Shown here one piece after another: positions 13,708 to 22,631 of a DNA stretch of 42,885 bases. The position numbers and the translations under genes were made by a program. The stretch is from Thiobacillus sp. UBA2597 (lineage in GTDB: Bacteria > Pseudomonadota > Gammaproteobacteria > Burkholderiales > Thiobacillaceae): NCBI GenBank assembly GCA_002339725.1, contig DDKN01000084.1, positions 1 to 42,885 of the forward strand, read 5' to 3'. The notes beneath the pieces were generated by a model that ran no database searches, was not told where the DNA came from, and saw only the letters and a program-made list of their open reading frames with translations. Position 1 is the stretch's first letter. Every line of letters begins with the position of its first letter.

Positions 13708-16592
13708 TTGTCACCTCGGTTGAATTTGCCGGCGAAATAGTTCTGCCAGGCGCGTCGGGGCGGGGTGCCGGGTGCCGGGGGCACCGGATCGAATTGCGGC
13801 CAGGTCACCTTTTCTTCTTCGGGGCCGGCCTTGTAGATACGCACGCGCACGTCGTACCAGGCCGCCTGACCGGTGACCGGGTCGGAGTTGGAGACATGGG
13901 CCCCCGCCTCGTGCGCCGGCAGCTCCTCGCTGATCACGTGGTTGAGCAGGAAGCCCTGCTTGGCCTCGTTGGCGTTCGGGTCGAGATTCCAGGCTCCGGC
14001 GGCCTTGCCGATGGCGTTCCAGGTCCACACCGTGCCCGGCTCCACCGCCTCGGAGAAGCGGGCCATGCAGCGTACCTTGCCATGCATGGATTCGACCCAG
14101 ATCCAGTCGCCGTCGGCGATGCCCTGGGCCGCCGCGGTCTTCGGGTTCACATACAGATAGTTGTAGGTGTGGATCTGGCGCAGCCAGGCGTTCTGGCTGT
14201 CCCACGAGTGGTACATGGCCATCGGACGCTGGGTCACCGCGTTGAGCGGGTACTTGTGCTTGTCGCTCAGCTGCGACTCGAGCGGCTCATAGAAGAACGG
14301 CAGCGGGTCAAAATAGGTCTCGATCCGTTTGCGCAGATGCTGCGGCGGCTGGCGGCCATCGGTCTTGCCCTGGGCGGCCAGGCGGAACTTCTGCAGCACT
14401 TCCGAGTAGATGTGGATGTTGATCGGCTCGGCATAGCGGGTGAGGCCGTGCGCCTGGGCCCACTGCAGATAGCCCTGGTTCCAGTTGCGCATGTACTGGT
14501 AGGACTTGGGCAGGTGGTAGTGGAAGACGCAGTTGTTCTTCTCGTACATCTGCCACTGGTTCGGGTTGGGCTCGCCGCGCATCGACTTCTCGCCGCCCTT
14601 GCCGCGCCAGCCGGCGAGAAAGCCGATGCCGGAACCGGGCGCGGTCTCGAAGTTGGTGATGAAGTCGGGGTAGTCGCGGTATTTGCGGCTGCCGTCGGCA
14701 TTGACGAAGACCGGCAGCTTGAGCCGGCTGCCCAGCTCGATCAACACCTCCTGGAACGGCTTGCACTCGCCGGTCGGCGGCAGCACCGGGATGCGCACGG
14801 AATCCACCGGGCCGTCGAACTCGGAGATCGGCCGGTCGAGCATGGACATCACATCGTGACGCTCGAGATAGGTGGTGTCGGGCAGCACCAGGTCGGCGAA
14901 GGCCACCATCTCGGACTGGAAGGCATCGGCCACGATCAGGAACGGGATCTTGTACTCGCCGTTCTCGTCCTTGTCGTTGAGCATCTTGCGCACCTGCTCG
15001 GCGTTCATGGTCGAGTTCCACGACATGTTGGCCATGAAGATGAACAGGGTGTCGATCGGGTAGGGATCGCCGCGCCAGGCGTTGGTGATCACGTTGTGCA
15101 TCAGGCCGTGCACCGAGAGCGGGTACTCCCAGGAGAAGGCCTTGTCGATGCGCACCGGATTGCCCTGCTCGTCGACGAACAGGTCGTCCGGGTCGGCCGG
15201 CCAGCCGAGCGGCATGCCGTTGAGCGGGGTGTTGGGCTGCACGTCCTCGGGGCCCTTCGGCGTCTTCGGGCAGGGCGGGATCGGGCGCGGGAACGGCGCC
15301 TTGTGACGGAAGCCGCCCGGCCGGTCGATGGTGCCGAGGATGGACATCAGGATGCCCAGGGCGCGGATGGTCTGGAAACCGTTGGAGTGGGCAGCCAGGC
15401 CGCGCATGGCATGGAAGGCCACCGGGTTGCCGGTGATGGTCTTGTGCTCGACATCCCAGGCGTCGGTCCAGGCGATCGGCAGCTCGATCTTCTCGTCGCG
15501 CGCGGTGATGCCCATCTCGTGCGCCAGGCGGCGAATGGTCTCGGCCGGGATGCCGGTGATGTCGGCGGCCCACTCCGGCGTGTACTGCTCGACCCGCTCG
15601 GCCAGGAGCTGGAAGGCCGGTTTCACCGGCGTGCCGTCGGACAGCTTGAACTCGCCCAACAGGCGCGGATCGACGCCGAGGGTGTGGGTCGACACCGGGC
15701 GGTTCAGCTCGCGGTCCCACCACAATTTGTTCTGGGCGTCGAAGCAGCCCTCCTCGGGCGGCACCTCGAAGCGCACGAACATGCCGTACTCGGGACTCTT
15801 CGGGTCCATGTTGACCAGTTCGGCCGCGTTGGAATACTTGGTCAGGAAGTCGCGGTCGTACAGGCCCTGCTTGATGATCTCGTGGATCAGGGCCAAGAGC
15901 AGCGCGCCGTCGGTGCCCGGCTTGATCGGAATCCACTCGTCGGCGATCGCCGAATAGCCGGTGCGCACCGGGTTGATCGAGATGAAGCGGCCACCGTTGC
16001 GCTTGAACTTGGAGATGGCGATCTTGAGCGGATTGGAGTGATGGTCCTCGGCGGTGCCGATCATCACGAACAGCTTGGCCCGGTCGAGGTCGGGCCCGCC
16101 GAATTCCCAGAACGAGCCGCCGATGGTGTAGATCAGGCCGGCCGCCATGTTGACCGAGCAGAAGCCGCCGTGCGCCGCGTAGTTGGGCGTGCCGTAGTTC
16201 TTGGCGAACAGGCCGGTCAGCGCCTGCATCTGGTCACGCCCGGTGAACAGGGCGAATTTCTTGGGATCGGTGGCGCGGATCTTGGCCAGGCGCTCTTCCA
16301 TGATGGCGAAGGCCTCGTCCCAGGAGATATCCTCGAACTCGCCGCGCCCCCGCTCGGCGCCGGCCTTGCGCCGCAGCGGCTTGGTCAGGCGGGCCGGCGA
16401 ATACTGTTTCATGATGCCCGAGGAACCCTTGGCGCAAAGCACGCCCTGGTTCAGCGGGTGGTCGGGGTTGCCCTCGATGAAACGCACCTCGCCGTTCTTC
16501 AGGTGCACCTTGATGCCGCAGCGGCAGGCGCACATATAACAGGTCGTGGTACGCACTTCCTCATGCACGGGCTGTTCCGTAGTCGTGTTCAT
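13704..16592 (-). CDS. soeA: Sulfite dehydrogenase molybdopterin subunit SoeA
   Basis: Large molybdenum bis-MGD enzyme (962 aa) expected to oxidise sulfite to sulfate in the cytoplasm. The N-terminal [4Fe-4S] ligands are Cys18, Cys21, Cys25 and Cys53. GGFCSVNMAAG places a likely molybdenum ligand at Cys145. The C-terminal molydopterin dinucleotide domain carries QIHTYNYLYVNPKTAAAQGI and GDWIWVESMHGKVR. There is no twin-arginine signal, unlike periplasmic DmsA, PhsA or PsrA; this is the main reason for the Soe call, with sqr nearby as support. The start at 16592 has only a weak AAGAA site. A tetrathionate or polysulfide reductase role cannot be fully excluded from sequence alone. Confidence 0.88.
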   Translation of the reverse strand: MNTTTEQPVHEEVRTTTCYMCACRCGIKVHLKNGEVRFIEGNPDHPLNQGVLCAKGSSGIMKQYSPARLTKPLRRKAGAERGRGEFEDISWDEAFAIMEERLAKIRATDPKKFALFTGRDQMQALTGLFAKNYGTPNYAAHGGFCSVNMAAGLIYTIGGSFWEFGGPDLDRAKLFVMIGTAEDHHSNPLKIAISKFKRNGGRFISINPVRTGYSAIADEWIPIKPGTDGALLLALIHEIIKQGLYDRDFLTKYSNAAELVNMDPKSPEYGMFVRFEVPPEEGCFDAQNKLWWDRELNRPVSTHTLGVDPRLLGEFKLSDGTPVKPAFQLLAERVEQYTPEWAADITGIPAETIRRLAHEMGITARDEKIELPIAWTDAWDVEHKTITGNPVAFHAMRGLAAHSNGFQTIRALGILMSILGTIDRPGGFRHKAPFPRPIPPCPKTPKGPEDVQPNTPLNGMPLGWPADPDDLFVDEQGNPVRIDKAFSWEYPLSVHGLMHNVITNAWRGDPYPIDTLFIFMANMSWNSTMNAEQVRKMLNDKDENGEYKIPFLIVADAFQSEMVAFADLVLPDTTYLERHDVMSMLDRPISEFDGPVDSVRIPVLPPTGECKPFQEVLIELGSRLKLPVFVNADGSRKYRDYPDFITNFETAPGSGIGFLAGWRGKGGEKSMRGEPNPNQWQMYEKNNCVFHYHLPKSYQYMRNWNQGYLQWAQAHGLTRYAEPINIHIYSEVLQKFRLAAQGKTDGRQPPQHLRKRIETYFDPLPFFYEPLESQLSDKHKYPLNAVTQRPMAMYHSWDSQNAWLRQIHTYNYLYVNPKTAAAQGIADGDWIWVESMHGKVRCMARFSEAVEPGTVWTWNAIGKAAGAWNLDPNANEAKQGFLLNHVISEELPAHEAGAHVSNSDPVTGQAAWYDVRVRIYKAGPEEEKVTWPQFDPVPPAPGTPPRRAWQNYFAGKFNRGDK

Positions 16593-17024
16593 AGGCGTTC
16601 TTCGTATTTCCAATCCAGGCCCCGCCACTGCAGAAAGGGGTGATGGCCAACTGCACACACAAGGCCCGTCGGCGCCAACCCACAGGTCGGCCGGCCCAAC
16701 AAAAACCTTGCTCCAGATCAATTACAAATTCAGAATTTTCTCATATAGACCGACGATTGATCGAGTTTTATTTTGGTAGAAATGCCCCATAAATCATGTG
16801 GGTAATGGCGCCCGGCGATCGGGACGCGGCATGCGTCGTCCCGCCCGTTGCAAATGCGCCGCAGATATTCACAGTGCGCAAAAGGCGATGTGGATATTAA
16901 ATTCGGGCGGCCACTTCATTCGCTATCATGCACTCGTCAATGCATCCTGGTCCGCGTGCCGGGCCGACCGGATCGGCCATGCCACCCACCGCATCAGATC
17001 GCAGGAATTTGCTGGAAGGCCCGC
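16593..17024. other. Divergent intergenic region, soeA / GGDEF-EAL gene
   Basis: A 432-base gap without a convincing gene. It holds an AT-rich core (about 16700-16800) with an FNR-like site, and a GC-rich imperfect hairpin near 16818-16843 (GGGACG ... CGTCCC). Promoters for both flanking genes should be here, but I find no clear -35/-10 pair on either strand. Open frames in it have no recognisable product. Confidence 0.6.
16708..16721 (-). promoter_or_regulatory. FNR/ANR-like half-conserved site upstream of soeA
   Basis: The minus strand reads TTGATCTGGAGCAA, one base from the FNR-family consensus TTGAT-N4-ATCAA. It lies about 116 bases before soeA, so oxygen- or redox-linked control of the Soe genes is possible. 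Confidence 0.35.
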
Positions 17025-19175
17025 ATGAGCTATTCGTTCGATGATCACCAGGTTCCGGCCCAGTCGATTCGCGCACTCATCGTCGAAGATGACCATTTGT
17101 GCCTGGAGGCCACCCGCCTGCTGGTGAGCCAGCACTTCACCGAGGTCGATGCCGCCGAAACCGGCGCCGCCGCCTATGCCCTGCTCGATGCCCGTGTCTA
17201 CGACGTGGTCTTTCTCGACCTGCTGCTGCCCGACACCAGCGGCCACGAGGTCATGCACTTCATCCGGACGCGCCAGCCGGACAGCCTGATCATCGTAATC
17301 AGCGGCGACAGCTCGATCGACGCCGCGATCCGTTCGCTCAGGGCGGGTGCCTATGACTACCTGCGCAAGCCCTACCGGCCGGAGGAGCTGATCAAGAGCG
17401 TGCGCAATGCGGCGCAGAAGCTCAAGCTGCGCCACGACAACCGTCACTATCAGCACCGCCTGCAGCAATCGGAACAGCTGCACCGGCTGCTGGTGAACCT
17501 GTCGCCCGACCTGATCTATACCCTGGACAGCGCGGGGCATTTCACCTATCTGAGCGACAGCATCGGCAGCCTGCTGGGCTATGCCGCCAGCGAACTGATC
17601 GGCCAGCATTATTCCCGGATCGTCCACGACGAGGACCTGGAGTCGGCCCGCTACCGCATGAACGAGCGGCGCCGGGAGGGACGCGCCACCCGCAACCTGG
17701 AGCTGCGGCTCAAGCGCAGGGACGGCATGGCGACCGCAAGCGGCGACCTGCCCTACCTCGTGGTCGAGTTGAGTGCCATGGGCCTGTACCGGCCACGCCC
17801 CGACGGCGGCGAGGAATTCATCGGCTCCTACGGCGTGGCGCGCGACATCAGCGCGCGCAAGCAGGCCGAGGCCACCATCAATTTCCAGGCCTATCACGAT
17901 CAGCTGACCGGCCTGCCCAACCGCGCCCTGTTCCGCGACCGTCTGGAACAGGCGCTGAATCAGGCCAGGCGGCAAAGCCACCTGCTCGCGGTGATGTTCC
18001 TCGACCTCGACCGGTTCAAGAACATCAACGACACCCTGGGCCACCTGACCGGTGATCGTCTGCTGCAGGCGGTCGGCCAGCGCATCCGCGGCTGCCTGCG
18101 CGAGGGCGATACCCTGGCCCGGGTCGGCGGCGACGAGTTCATGCTGCTGCTGCCCAGCATCCGGGCGCGCGACAACGCCGCCCTGATCGCGAGCAAGATC
18201 CAGCAGGCCCTGCAGGCGCCGTTCACCATCGAGGGCCATGAGCTGTTCGTCACCATGAGCATCGGCATCGCCGTGTATCCGGACGATGGCGACAGCATGG
18301 AGACTTTGACCAAGCACGCCGACATCGCGCTCTATCACACCAAGGACAAGGGGCGTGACGGCTATCACTTCTTCCTGCACCACCTCAACAGCCACCTGAG
18401 CGGCCGCATGACCCTGGAGGCCGATCTGCGCCGCGGTCTGCAGCGGGAGGAGTTCGAGGTGTTCTACCAGCCCCAGTACGAACTCGCCTCGCGCCGCATC
18501 ATCGGCATGGAGGCCCTGGTGCGCTGGCGCCACCCCGAGCGGGGCATGGTCTCGCCCGGCGAATTCATCCCGATCGCCGAGGATACCGGCCTGATCACGC
18601 CCCTGAGCGAGCAGGTGCTGCAGCTGGTCTGCCGCCAGGCCCGGCTCTGGCACGACATGGGCCTGCCCCGGATCAGCCTGGCGGTCAACCTGTCGGCCAA
18701 ACAGATCGAGCAGGCCAGGTTCGTCGACAAGTTCATCGGCACCCTGCTCGCGCACCGGGTGCCAGAGGGCGCCATCGGCATCGAGATCACCGAAAGCATG
18801 CTGGTGCGCGACCTGGAGGGCGCCATCGGCAAGCTCAGGCAGCTGGCCGAGTTCGGCATCGAGATCTCGATCGACGATTTCGGCACCGGCTACTCCTCGC
18901 TCAGCTATCTGAACCGGCTGCCGATCGACACCATCAAGATCGACAAGAGCTTCGTGCACGACATCCGCCCCGGCGACGACGGCACCTCCATCGTCGCCGG
19001 CATCGCCGCCATGACGCGCGGCCTCAACCTCAACCTGATCGCCGAAGGCGTCGAGACCGAGGCCCAGTTGCAATACCTCGAGCGCATCGGCTGCCATGCC
19101 GGCCAGGGCTATTACCTGAGCCATCCGCTCGACGCCGCGCACGCCACCCAATTGCTCGGCAGCCAGATCGAGTAA
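17025..19175 (+). CDS. REC-PAS-GGDEF-EAL cyclic-di-GMP response regulator
   Basis: Cytoplasmic signalling protein (716 aa). The receiver domain spans about 1-128, with phospho-acceptor Asp65 (VVFLDLLLPD) and Lys114. A PAS domain follows (about 150-280), then a diguanylate cyclase domain with intact GGDEF (367-371) and an inhibitory RxxD site (REGD, 358-361). The phosphodiesterase domain carries EAL (495-497), NLSAKQ, EITES and IDDFGTGYSS. Both catalytic halves look intact, so net activity cannot be read. ATG 17025 has GGAAGG at good spacing. No histidine kinase gene is adjacent. It is divergent from soeA, but a functional link is only positional. Confidence 0.94.
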   Translation: MSYSFDDHQVPAQSIRALIVEDDHLCLEATRLLVSQHFTEVDAAETGAAAYALLDARVYDVVFLDLLLPDTSGHEVMHFIRTRQPDSLIIVISGDSSIDAAIRSLRAGAYDYLRKPYRPEELIKSVRNAAQKLKLRHDNRHYQHRLQQSEQLHRLLVNLSPDLIYTLDSAGHFTYLSDSIGSLLGYAASELIGQHYSRIVHDEDLESARYRMNERRREGRATRNLELRLKRRDGMATASGDLPYLVVELSAMGLYRPRPDGGEEFIGSYGVARDISARKQAEATINFQAYHDQLTGLPNRALFRDRLEQALNQARRQSHLLAVMFLDLDRFKNINDTLGHLTGDRLLQAVGQRIRGCLREGDTLARVGGDEFMLLLPSIRARDNAALIASKIQQALQAPFTIEGHELFVTMSIGIAVYPDDGDSMETLTKHADIALYHTKDKGRDGYHFFLHHLNSHLSGRMTLEADLRRGLQREEFEVFYQPQYELASRRIIGMEALVRWRHPERGMVSPGEFIPIAEDTGLITPLSEQVLQLVCRQARLWHDMGLPRISLAVNLSAKQIEQARFVDKFIGTLLAHRVPEGAIGIEITESMLVRDLEGAIGKLRQLAEFGIEISIDDFGTGYSSLSYLNRLPIDTIKIDKSFVHDIRPGDDGTSIVAGIAAMTRGLNLNLIAEGVETEAQLQYLERIGCHAGQGYYLSHPLDAAHATQLLGSQIE

Positions 19176-19230
19176 GCCGGCAGGAGCCAAGCCATGGATT
19201 AAAATCGGCGCTATTTCCGCCGATCGAGCC

Positions 19231-21063
19231 ATGGCCCACGACTTTCGCCGTCCCGACCAGATGAGCCCGCAGATCACCGCCTCGCAGTGGCGCGCGGCGC
19301 TGCGCTTGTTTCCCTACGTCTGGCAGCACAAGGGCCGCCTGTTCGCCGCCATGGCGCTGCTGATCCTGGCCAAGCTGGCCAATGTCTCGGTGCCGCTGGC
19401 GCTCAAAGAGATCGTCGACAGCCTGCAGCACCCGGGCACGGCCCTGCTCCTGCCACTCGCCTTCATCGTGCTCTACGGCGTGCTGCGCTTTGGCAATACC
19501 GCCTTCACCGAACTGCGCGATGCCCTGTTCGCCCGGGTGTTGCAGCGGGCCATGCGCGGCGTGATCTACGACGTGTTCCGCCATCTGCACGCCCAGTCGC
19601 TGCGCTTTCATCTGGAGCGACGCACCGGCGGCCTGGCGGTCGACATCGAGCGCGGCGCCCGCTCGATCCGGTTCCTGATCAACTTCTCGCTGTTCAACAT
19701 CGCGCCCACCCTGCTCGAGATCCTGCTCGTGGCCGGCGTGTTGTTCGCCAAATACGACCCCTGGTTCGGCAGCCTTACCCTGATGACCCTGGTGGTCTAC
19801 ATCGGCTTCACCGTGCTGGTCACCAACTGGCGCCTCCAGTTCCGCCGCGCCATGAACCAGACCGATGCCGAAGCCAACGCCCACGCGGTCGACAGCCTGC
19901 TCAACTATGAAACGGTGAAGTATTTCAACAACGAGCGGTTCGAGGCCGAGCGCCTGAACCGCGACCTCAAACGGGCCGAGAACGCCGCGGTGCAGAGCGA
20001 GATCTCGCTCGCCTGGCTCAACATCGGTCAGGCCGCCATCATCGCCTGCGGTGTCACCGCCATGATGGCCCTGGCCGCCCAGGGCGTGGCCGAGCAGCGC
20101 ATGACCATCGGCGACCTGGTGCTGGTCAATGCCTATCTGATCCAGCTGTTCATCCCGCTCAACTTCCTGGGCACGGTCTACCGCGAGATTCGCAACGCCC
20201 TGACCGACATGGAGAAGCTGTTCGGCCTGCTGCAAAGCCCGCCGGAGATTCGGGACGCCCCCGACGCCAAACCGCTCGTGGTGACGCGGGGCGAGGTGCG
20301 CTTCGAGCAGGTGAGCTTCGCCTACGACGCGCGCCGCCCCATCCTGCACGGCATCGACTTCACCATCCCGGCCGGCAGAAAGGTCGCCGTGGTGGGCGCC
20401 AGCGGGGCCGGCAAGTCGACCCTGTCACGCCTCTTGTTCCGCTTCTACGACGTGACGGCGGGGCGCATCCTGATCGACGATCAGGACATCCGCAGCGTGA
20501 CCCAAGCCTCGCTGCGTGCCGCCATCGGCATGGTGCCGCAGGACACCGTGCTGTTCAACGACACCCTGTACTACAACATCGCCTACGGCCGCCCCGACGC
20601 CAGCCGCGAGGAGGTGATCGAAGCAGCCCGGGCCGCCCATCTCGACCGCTTCATCGCCCACCTGCCGGACGGCTACGACACCCTGGTCGGCGAGCGCGGC
20701 CTCAAGCTCTCCGGTGGCGAGAAACAGCGGGTCGCCATCGCCCGCGCCATCCTGAAGAACCCGCCCATCCTGGTGTTCGACGAGGCCACCTCCTCGCTCG
20801 ACTCGGCCACAGAAAAGGCGATCCAGGCCGAGCTCGCGCGCATCTCGGAAAACCGCACCACCCTGGTGATCGCCCACCGCCTGTCCACCGTGGTCGACGC
20901 CGACGAGATCCTGGTCATGGACGGCGGCCGCATCGTCGAGCGCGGCCGGCACGATGGGCTGTTGGCCGCCAATGGCCGCTACGCCGAAATGTGGCGCCTG
21001 CAGCAGAAAGCCGGCCACTTGGCAGCGCCCCCGACAGATTCGGCCGGCGCGCCGGACGGCTGA
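19231..21063 (+). CDS. Atm1/HMT1-type ABC exporter (fused permease-ATPase)
   Basis: Half-transporter (610 aa) that should dimerise in the inner membrane. The membrane domain covers about 20-325, with the Atm1-family stretch NAHAVDSLLNYETVKYFNNE and IPLNFLGTVYREIRNALTDM. The ATPase has Walker A GASGAGKST, Q-loop PQDTVLFNDT, signature LSGGE, Walker B ILVFDEAT and a switch histidine (VIAHRLST). This family exports glutathione persulfide or glutathione-metal adducts, which would suit a sulfide oxidiser or metal resistance. The start lacks a strong ribosome site; Met at 19261 is an alternative. An ATCGGCG/CGCCGAT hairpin lies just upstream (19204-19224). It converges on czcC with a 3-base gap and no visible terminator. 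Confidence 0.93.
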   Translation: MAHDFRRPDQMSPQITASQWRAALRLFPYVWQHKGRLFAAMALLILAKLANVSVPLALKEIVDSLQHPGTALLLPLAFIVLYGVLRFGNTAFTELRDALFARVLQRAMRGVIYDVFRHLHAQSLRFHLERRTGGLAVDIERGARSIRFLINFSLFNIAPTLLEILLVAGVLFAKYDPWFGSLTLMTLVVYIGFTVLVTNWRLQFRRAMNQTDAEANAHAVDSLLNYETVKYFNNERFEAERLNRDLKRAENAAVQSEISLAWLNIGQAAIIACGVTAMMALAAQGVAEQRMTIGDLVLVNAYLIQLFIPLNFLGTVYREIRNALTDMEKLFGLLQSPPEIRDAPDAKPLVVTRGEVRFEQVSFAYDARRPILHGIDFTIPAGRKVAVVGASGAGKSTLSRLLFRFYDVTAGRILIDDQDIRSVTQASLRAAIGMVPQDTVLFNDTLYYNIAYGRPDASREEVIEAARAAHLDRFIAHLPDGYDTLVGERGLKLSGGEKQRVAIARAILKNPPILVFDEATSSLDSATEKAIQAELARISENRTTLVIAHRLSTVVDADEILVMDGGRIVERGRHDGLLAANGRYAEMWRLQQKAGHLAAPPTDSAGAPDG

Positions 21064-21066
21064 ACC

Positions 21067-22329
21067 CTAACGATGCTCTGCCTCGTCGGGCTCGGCCAGC
21101 CACAGGCTGTGGGCGTCGAGCAGCAGACGGGCGATGGCCTGATTGGCCTCGAGCCGGCCCTGTTCCGCCGCCAGCCGCGCCTGGGCCGCCGCGCGCTGGG
21201 CCAACAGGGTCTCGCTCAGGCCCAGCTCGCCCAGTTGGTACGCCCGCCGGGTGAGTTCGGCATGGCGCTCCATCGCCTCGGCAGCCGCCTTGAGCCTTTG
21301 ATAGCCCTCCACCCCGGCCGAGGCGCGCTGCCAGTTGCCGGCCGACTCGGCCAGCAGGCGGCGCCGCACCTCCGCCATGGCCTGCGCCATCGCCTCGGCC
21401 TCGGCCCGGTACAGCCCGACCCGCGCCTGGCGCGCCGCGCCGGGCAGATCGATGCTCAGGCTGACGCCGACGATGTGTTCCTGACCGTCCAGCTCGCGCG
21501 CGTAATGCAGACCCAGACGGGGGTCGGGCAGCCGATCGGCCTCGGCGCGCTCCGCCTGCAGCCTCAGCCGTTCCTGCGCCCGCTGCACGGCGAGGATTTC
21601 ATGATTGTGCGCCAACAGCCGTTCCGCCCAATGCTCCGCGTCCTCACCCGGCAGGGCGGGTTCGGCGGCCGTCGCGCCGGGTGGCGGCAGCTCGGGAAAC
21701 TGCGCGGTGAGCTCGGCCTGCGCGATCTGCTCGCGCGCCTCGGCCCGGCGCAGCTCCGATTCGGCCTGGGCCAGCGCGGCATCGGCCTGCAGGCTGTCGA
21801 GCCGCGCGGCATCGCCCCGCCTGACCCGAATCTCGGTCGTCTGTTTCTGCGCCTCTAGCACAGCGACCTGCTGCCGCCAGAGCGCGACCTCGGCGCGCGC
21901 CTGCAAGCGGGCATACCAGAGGCCGAGCAACTGCCGGGCGGTTTCGTGGCGCGCATCGCCCACGCGCTCCGCCGCCTCGGCCAGACCCTTGGCACCGATG
22001 GCCCGGTCCAGCCCGCTTTTGCCGGGCAGGCGCACCGGGCGTTCGATGCCGATACTCCACTCCTGATAGTCAGGCCCGGCGCGGACACGGCGTTGCTGGC
22101 TCGCGAGATTGAGGCCGAATTCATAGTCGCCCGCCTGCAGCCGCTCACCCTCGGCCCGGGCGGCCGCCAGCCTGGCCTGGGCGGCCCGCACCCTGGGATG
22201 GGCATCGAGCGCGCGCTCGACGCTCTCGGCCGGCGGCAGATCGGCCGGTGGCCCGCTTGTAGTTCCGGCCAGCGCCGCCGCCGACAGCGCGAGCGCCAGC
22301 AGGCCCCCTGTTGCACGCATCCAGTTCAT
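21067..22329 (-). CDS. czcC: Outer-membrane efflux protein, CzcC/TolC family
   Basis: Outer-membrane channel (420 aa) of a heavy-metal RND pump. A signal peptide (MNWMRATGGLLALALSAAAL) precedes two TolC-type repeats of long, alanine-rich coiled-coil helices, with family motifs such as VRLPGKSG and YQLGELGLSETLLAQ. ATG 22329 has GGGAGG five bases upstream and overlaps the DUF3240 gene's stop by four bases. It is last in the five-gene operon. The symbol indicates family only; metal specificity is not established. Confidence 0.88.
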   Translation of the reverse strand: MNWMRATGGLLALALSAAALAGTTSGPPADLPPAESVERALDAHPRVRAAQARLAAARAEGERLQAGDYEFGLNLASQQRRVRAGPDYQEWSIGIERPVRLPGKSGLDRAIGAKGLAEAAERVGDARHETARQLLGLWYARLQARAEVALWRQQVAVLEAQKQTTEIRVRRGDAARLDSLQADAALAQAESELRRAEAREQIAQAELTAQFPELPPPGATAAEPALPGEDAEHWAERLLAHNHEILAVQRAQERLRLQAERAEADRLPDPRLGLHYARELDGQEHIVGVSLSIDLPGAARQARVGLYRAEAEAMAQAMAEVRRRLLAESAGNWQRASAGVEGYQRLKAAAEAMERHAELTRRAYQLGELGLSETLLAQRAAAQARLAAEQGRLEANQAIARLLLDAHSLWLAEPDEAEHR

Positions 22330-22631
22330 GCCAACCTCCCGAAATCGATGACCGGCGTCAGCCAGTAAGCGACGTCCGGCTTGGGGAAACGTGCCTTCAG
22401 ATGGGCGAGCAGGGCCTGAGCCTGTTCCGCCTCGAGCACGATCTGCAGGGCGATCCGGCCGGCGCGGCCGCGCACCTGCTCCTGCACGGAAAGCGCCATC
22501 TCCCGGTGGCTGTGGCCTTCGACCCGGCTCAGGGTGAGGCCCGTGGCCCACTCGGGGTGGGCCAGCAACTGCTCCAGCAGCTCCTCCTCCAGCGTCCGGG
22601 GCGCGGCGAGCGTCAGCAAGACCAGGCTCAT
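22326..22631 (-). CDS. DUF3240 family small protein of RND operon
   Basis: Cytoplasmic protein (101 aa) resembling the DUF3240 family of small PII-like proteins found in heavy-metal RND operons. It opens MSLVLLTLAAPRTLEEELLE and contains GLTLSRVEGHSH and IALQIVLEAEQAQALLAHLK, an alternating beta-alpha pattern like PII. Starts and stops overlap czcA and czcC by four bases each, so the three genes are translationally coupled. A role in sensing metal or nucleotide for the pump is inference from the PII-like pattern. Confidence 0.82.
   Translation of the reverse strand: MSLVLLTLAAPRTLEEELLEQLLAHPEWATGLTLSRVEGHSHREMALSVQEQVRGRAGRIALQIVLEAEQAQALLAHLKARFPKPDVAYWLTPVIDFGRLA

Noticed and set aside
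13704..16592. Periplasmic DMSO or tetrathionate reductase large subunit
   Set aside because: The N-terminus goes directly into the CxxC cluster with no twin-arginine signal, which favours the cytoplasmic Soe type.
13794..16643. A 949-codon open frame antisense to soeA
   Set aside because: No recognisable protein features. soeA carries intact Fe-S and molybdopterin motifs on the other strand and is operon-linked to soeB.
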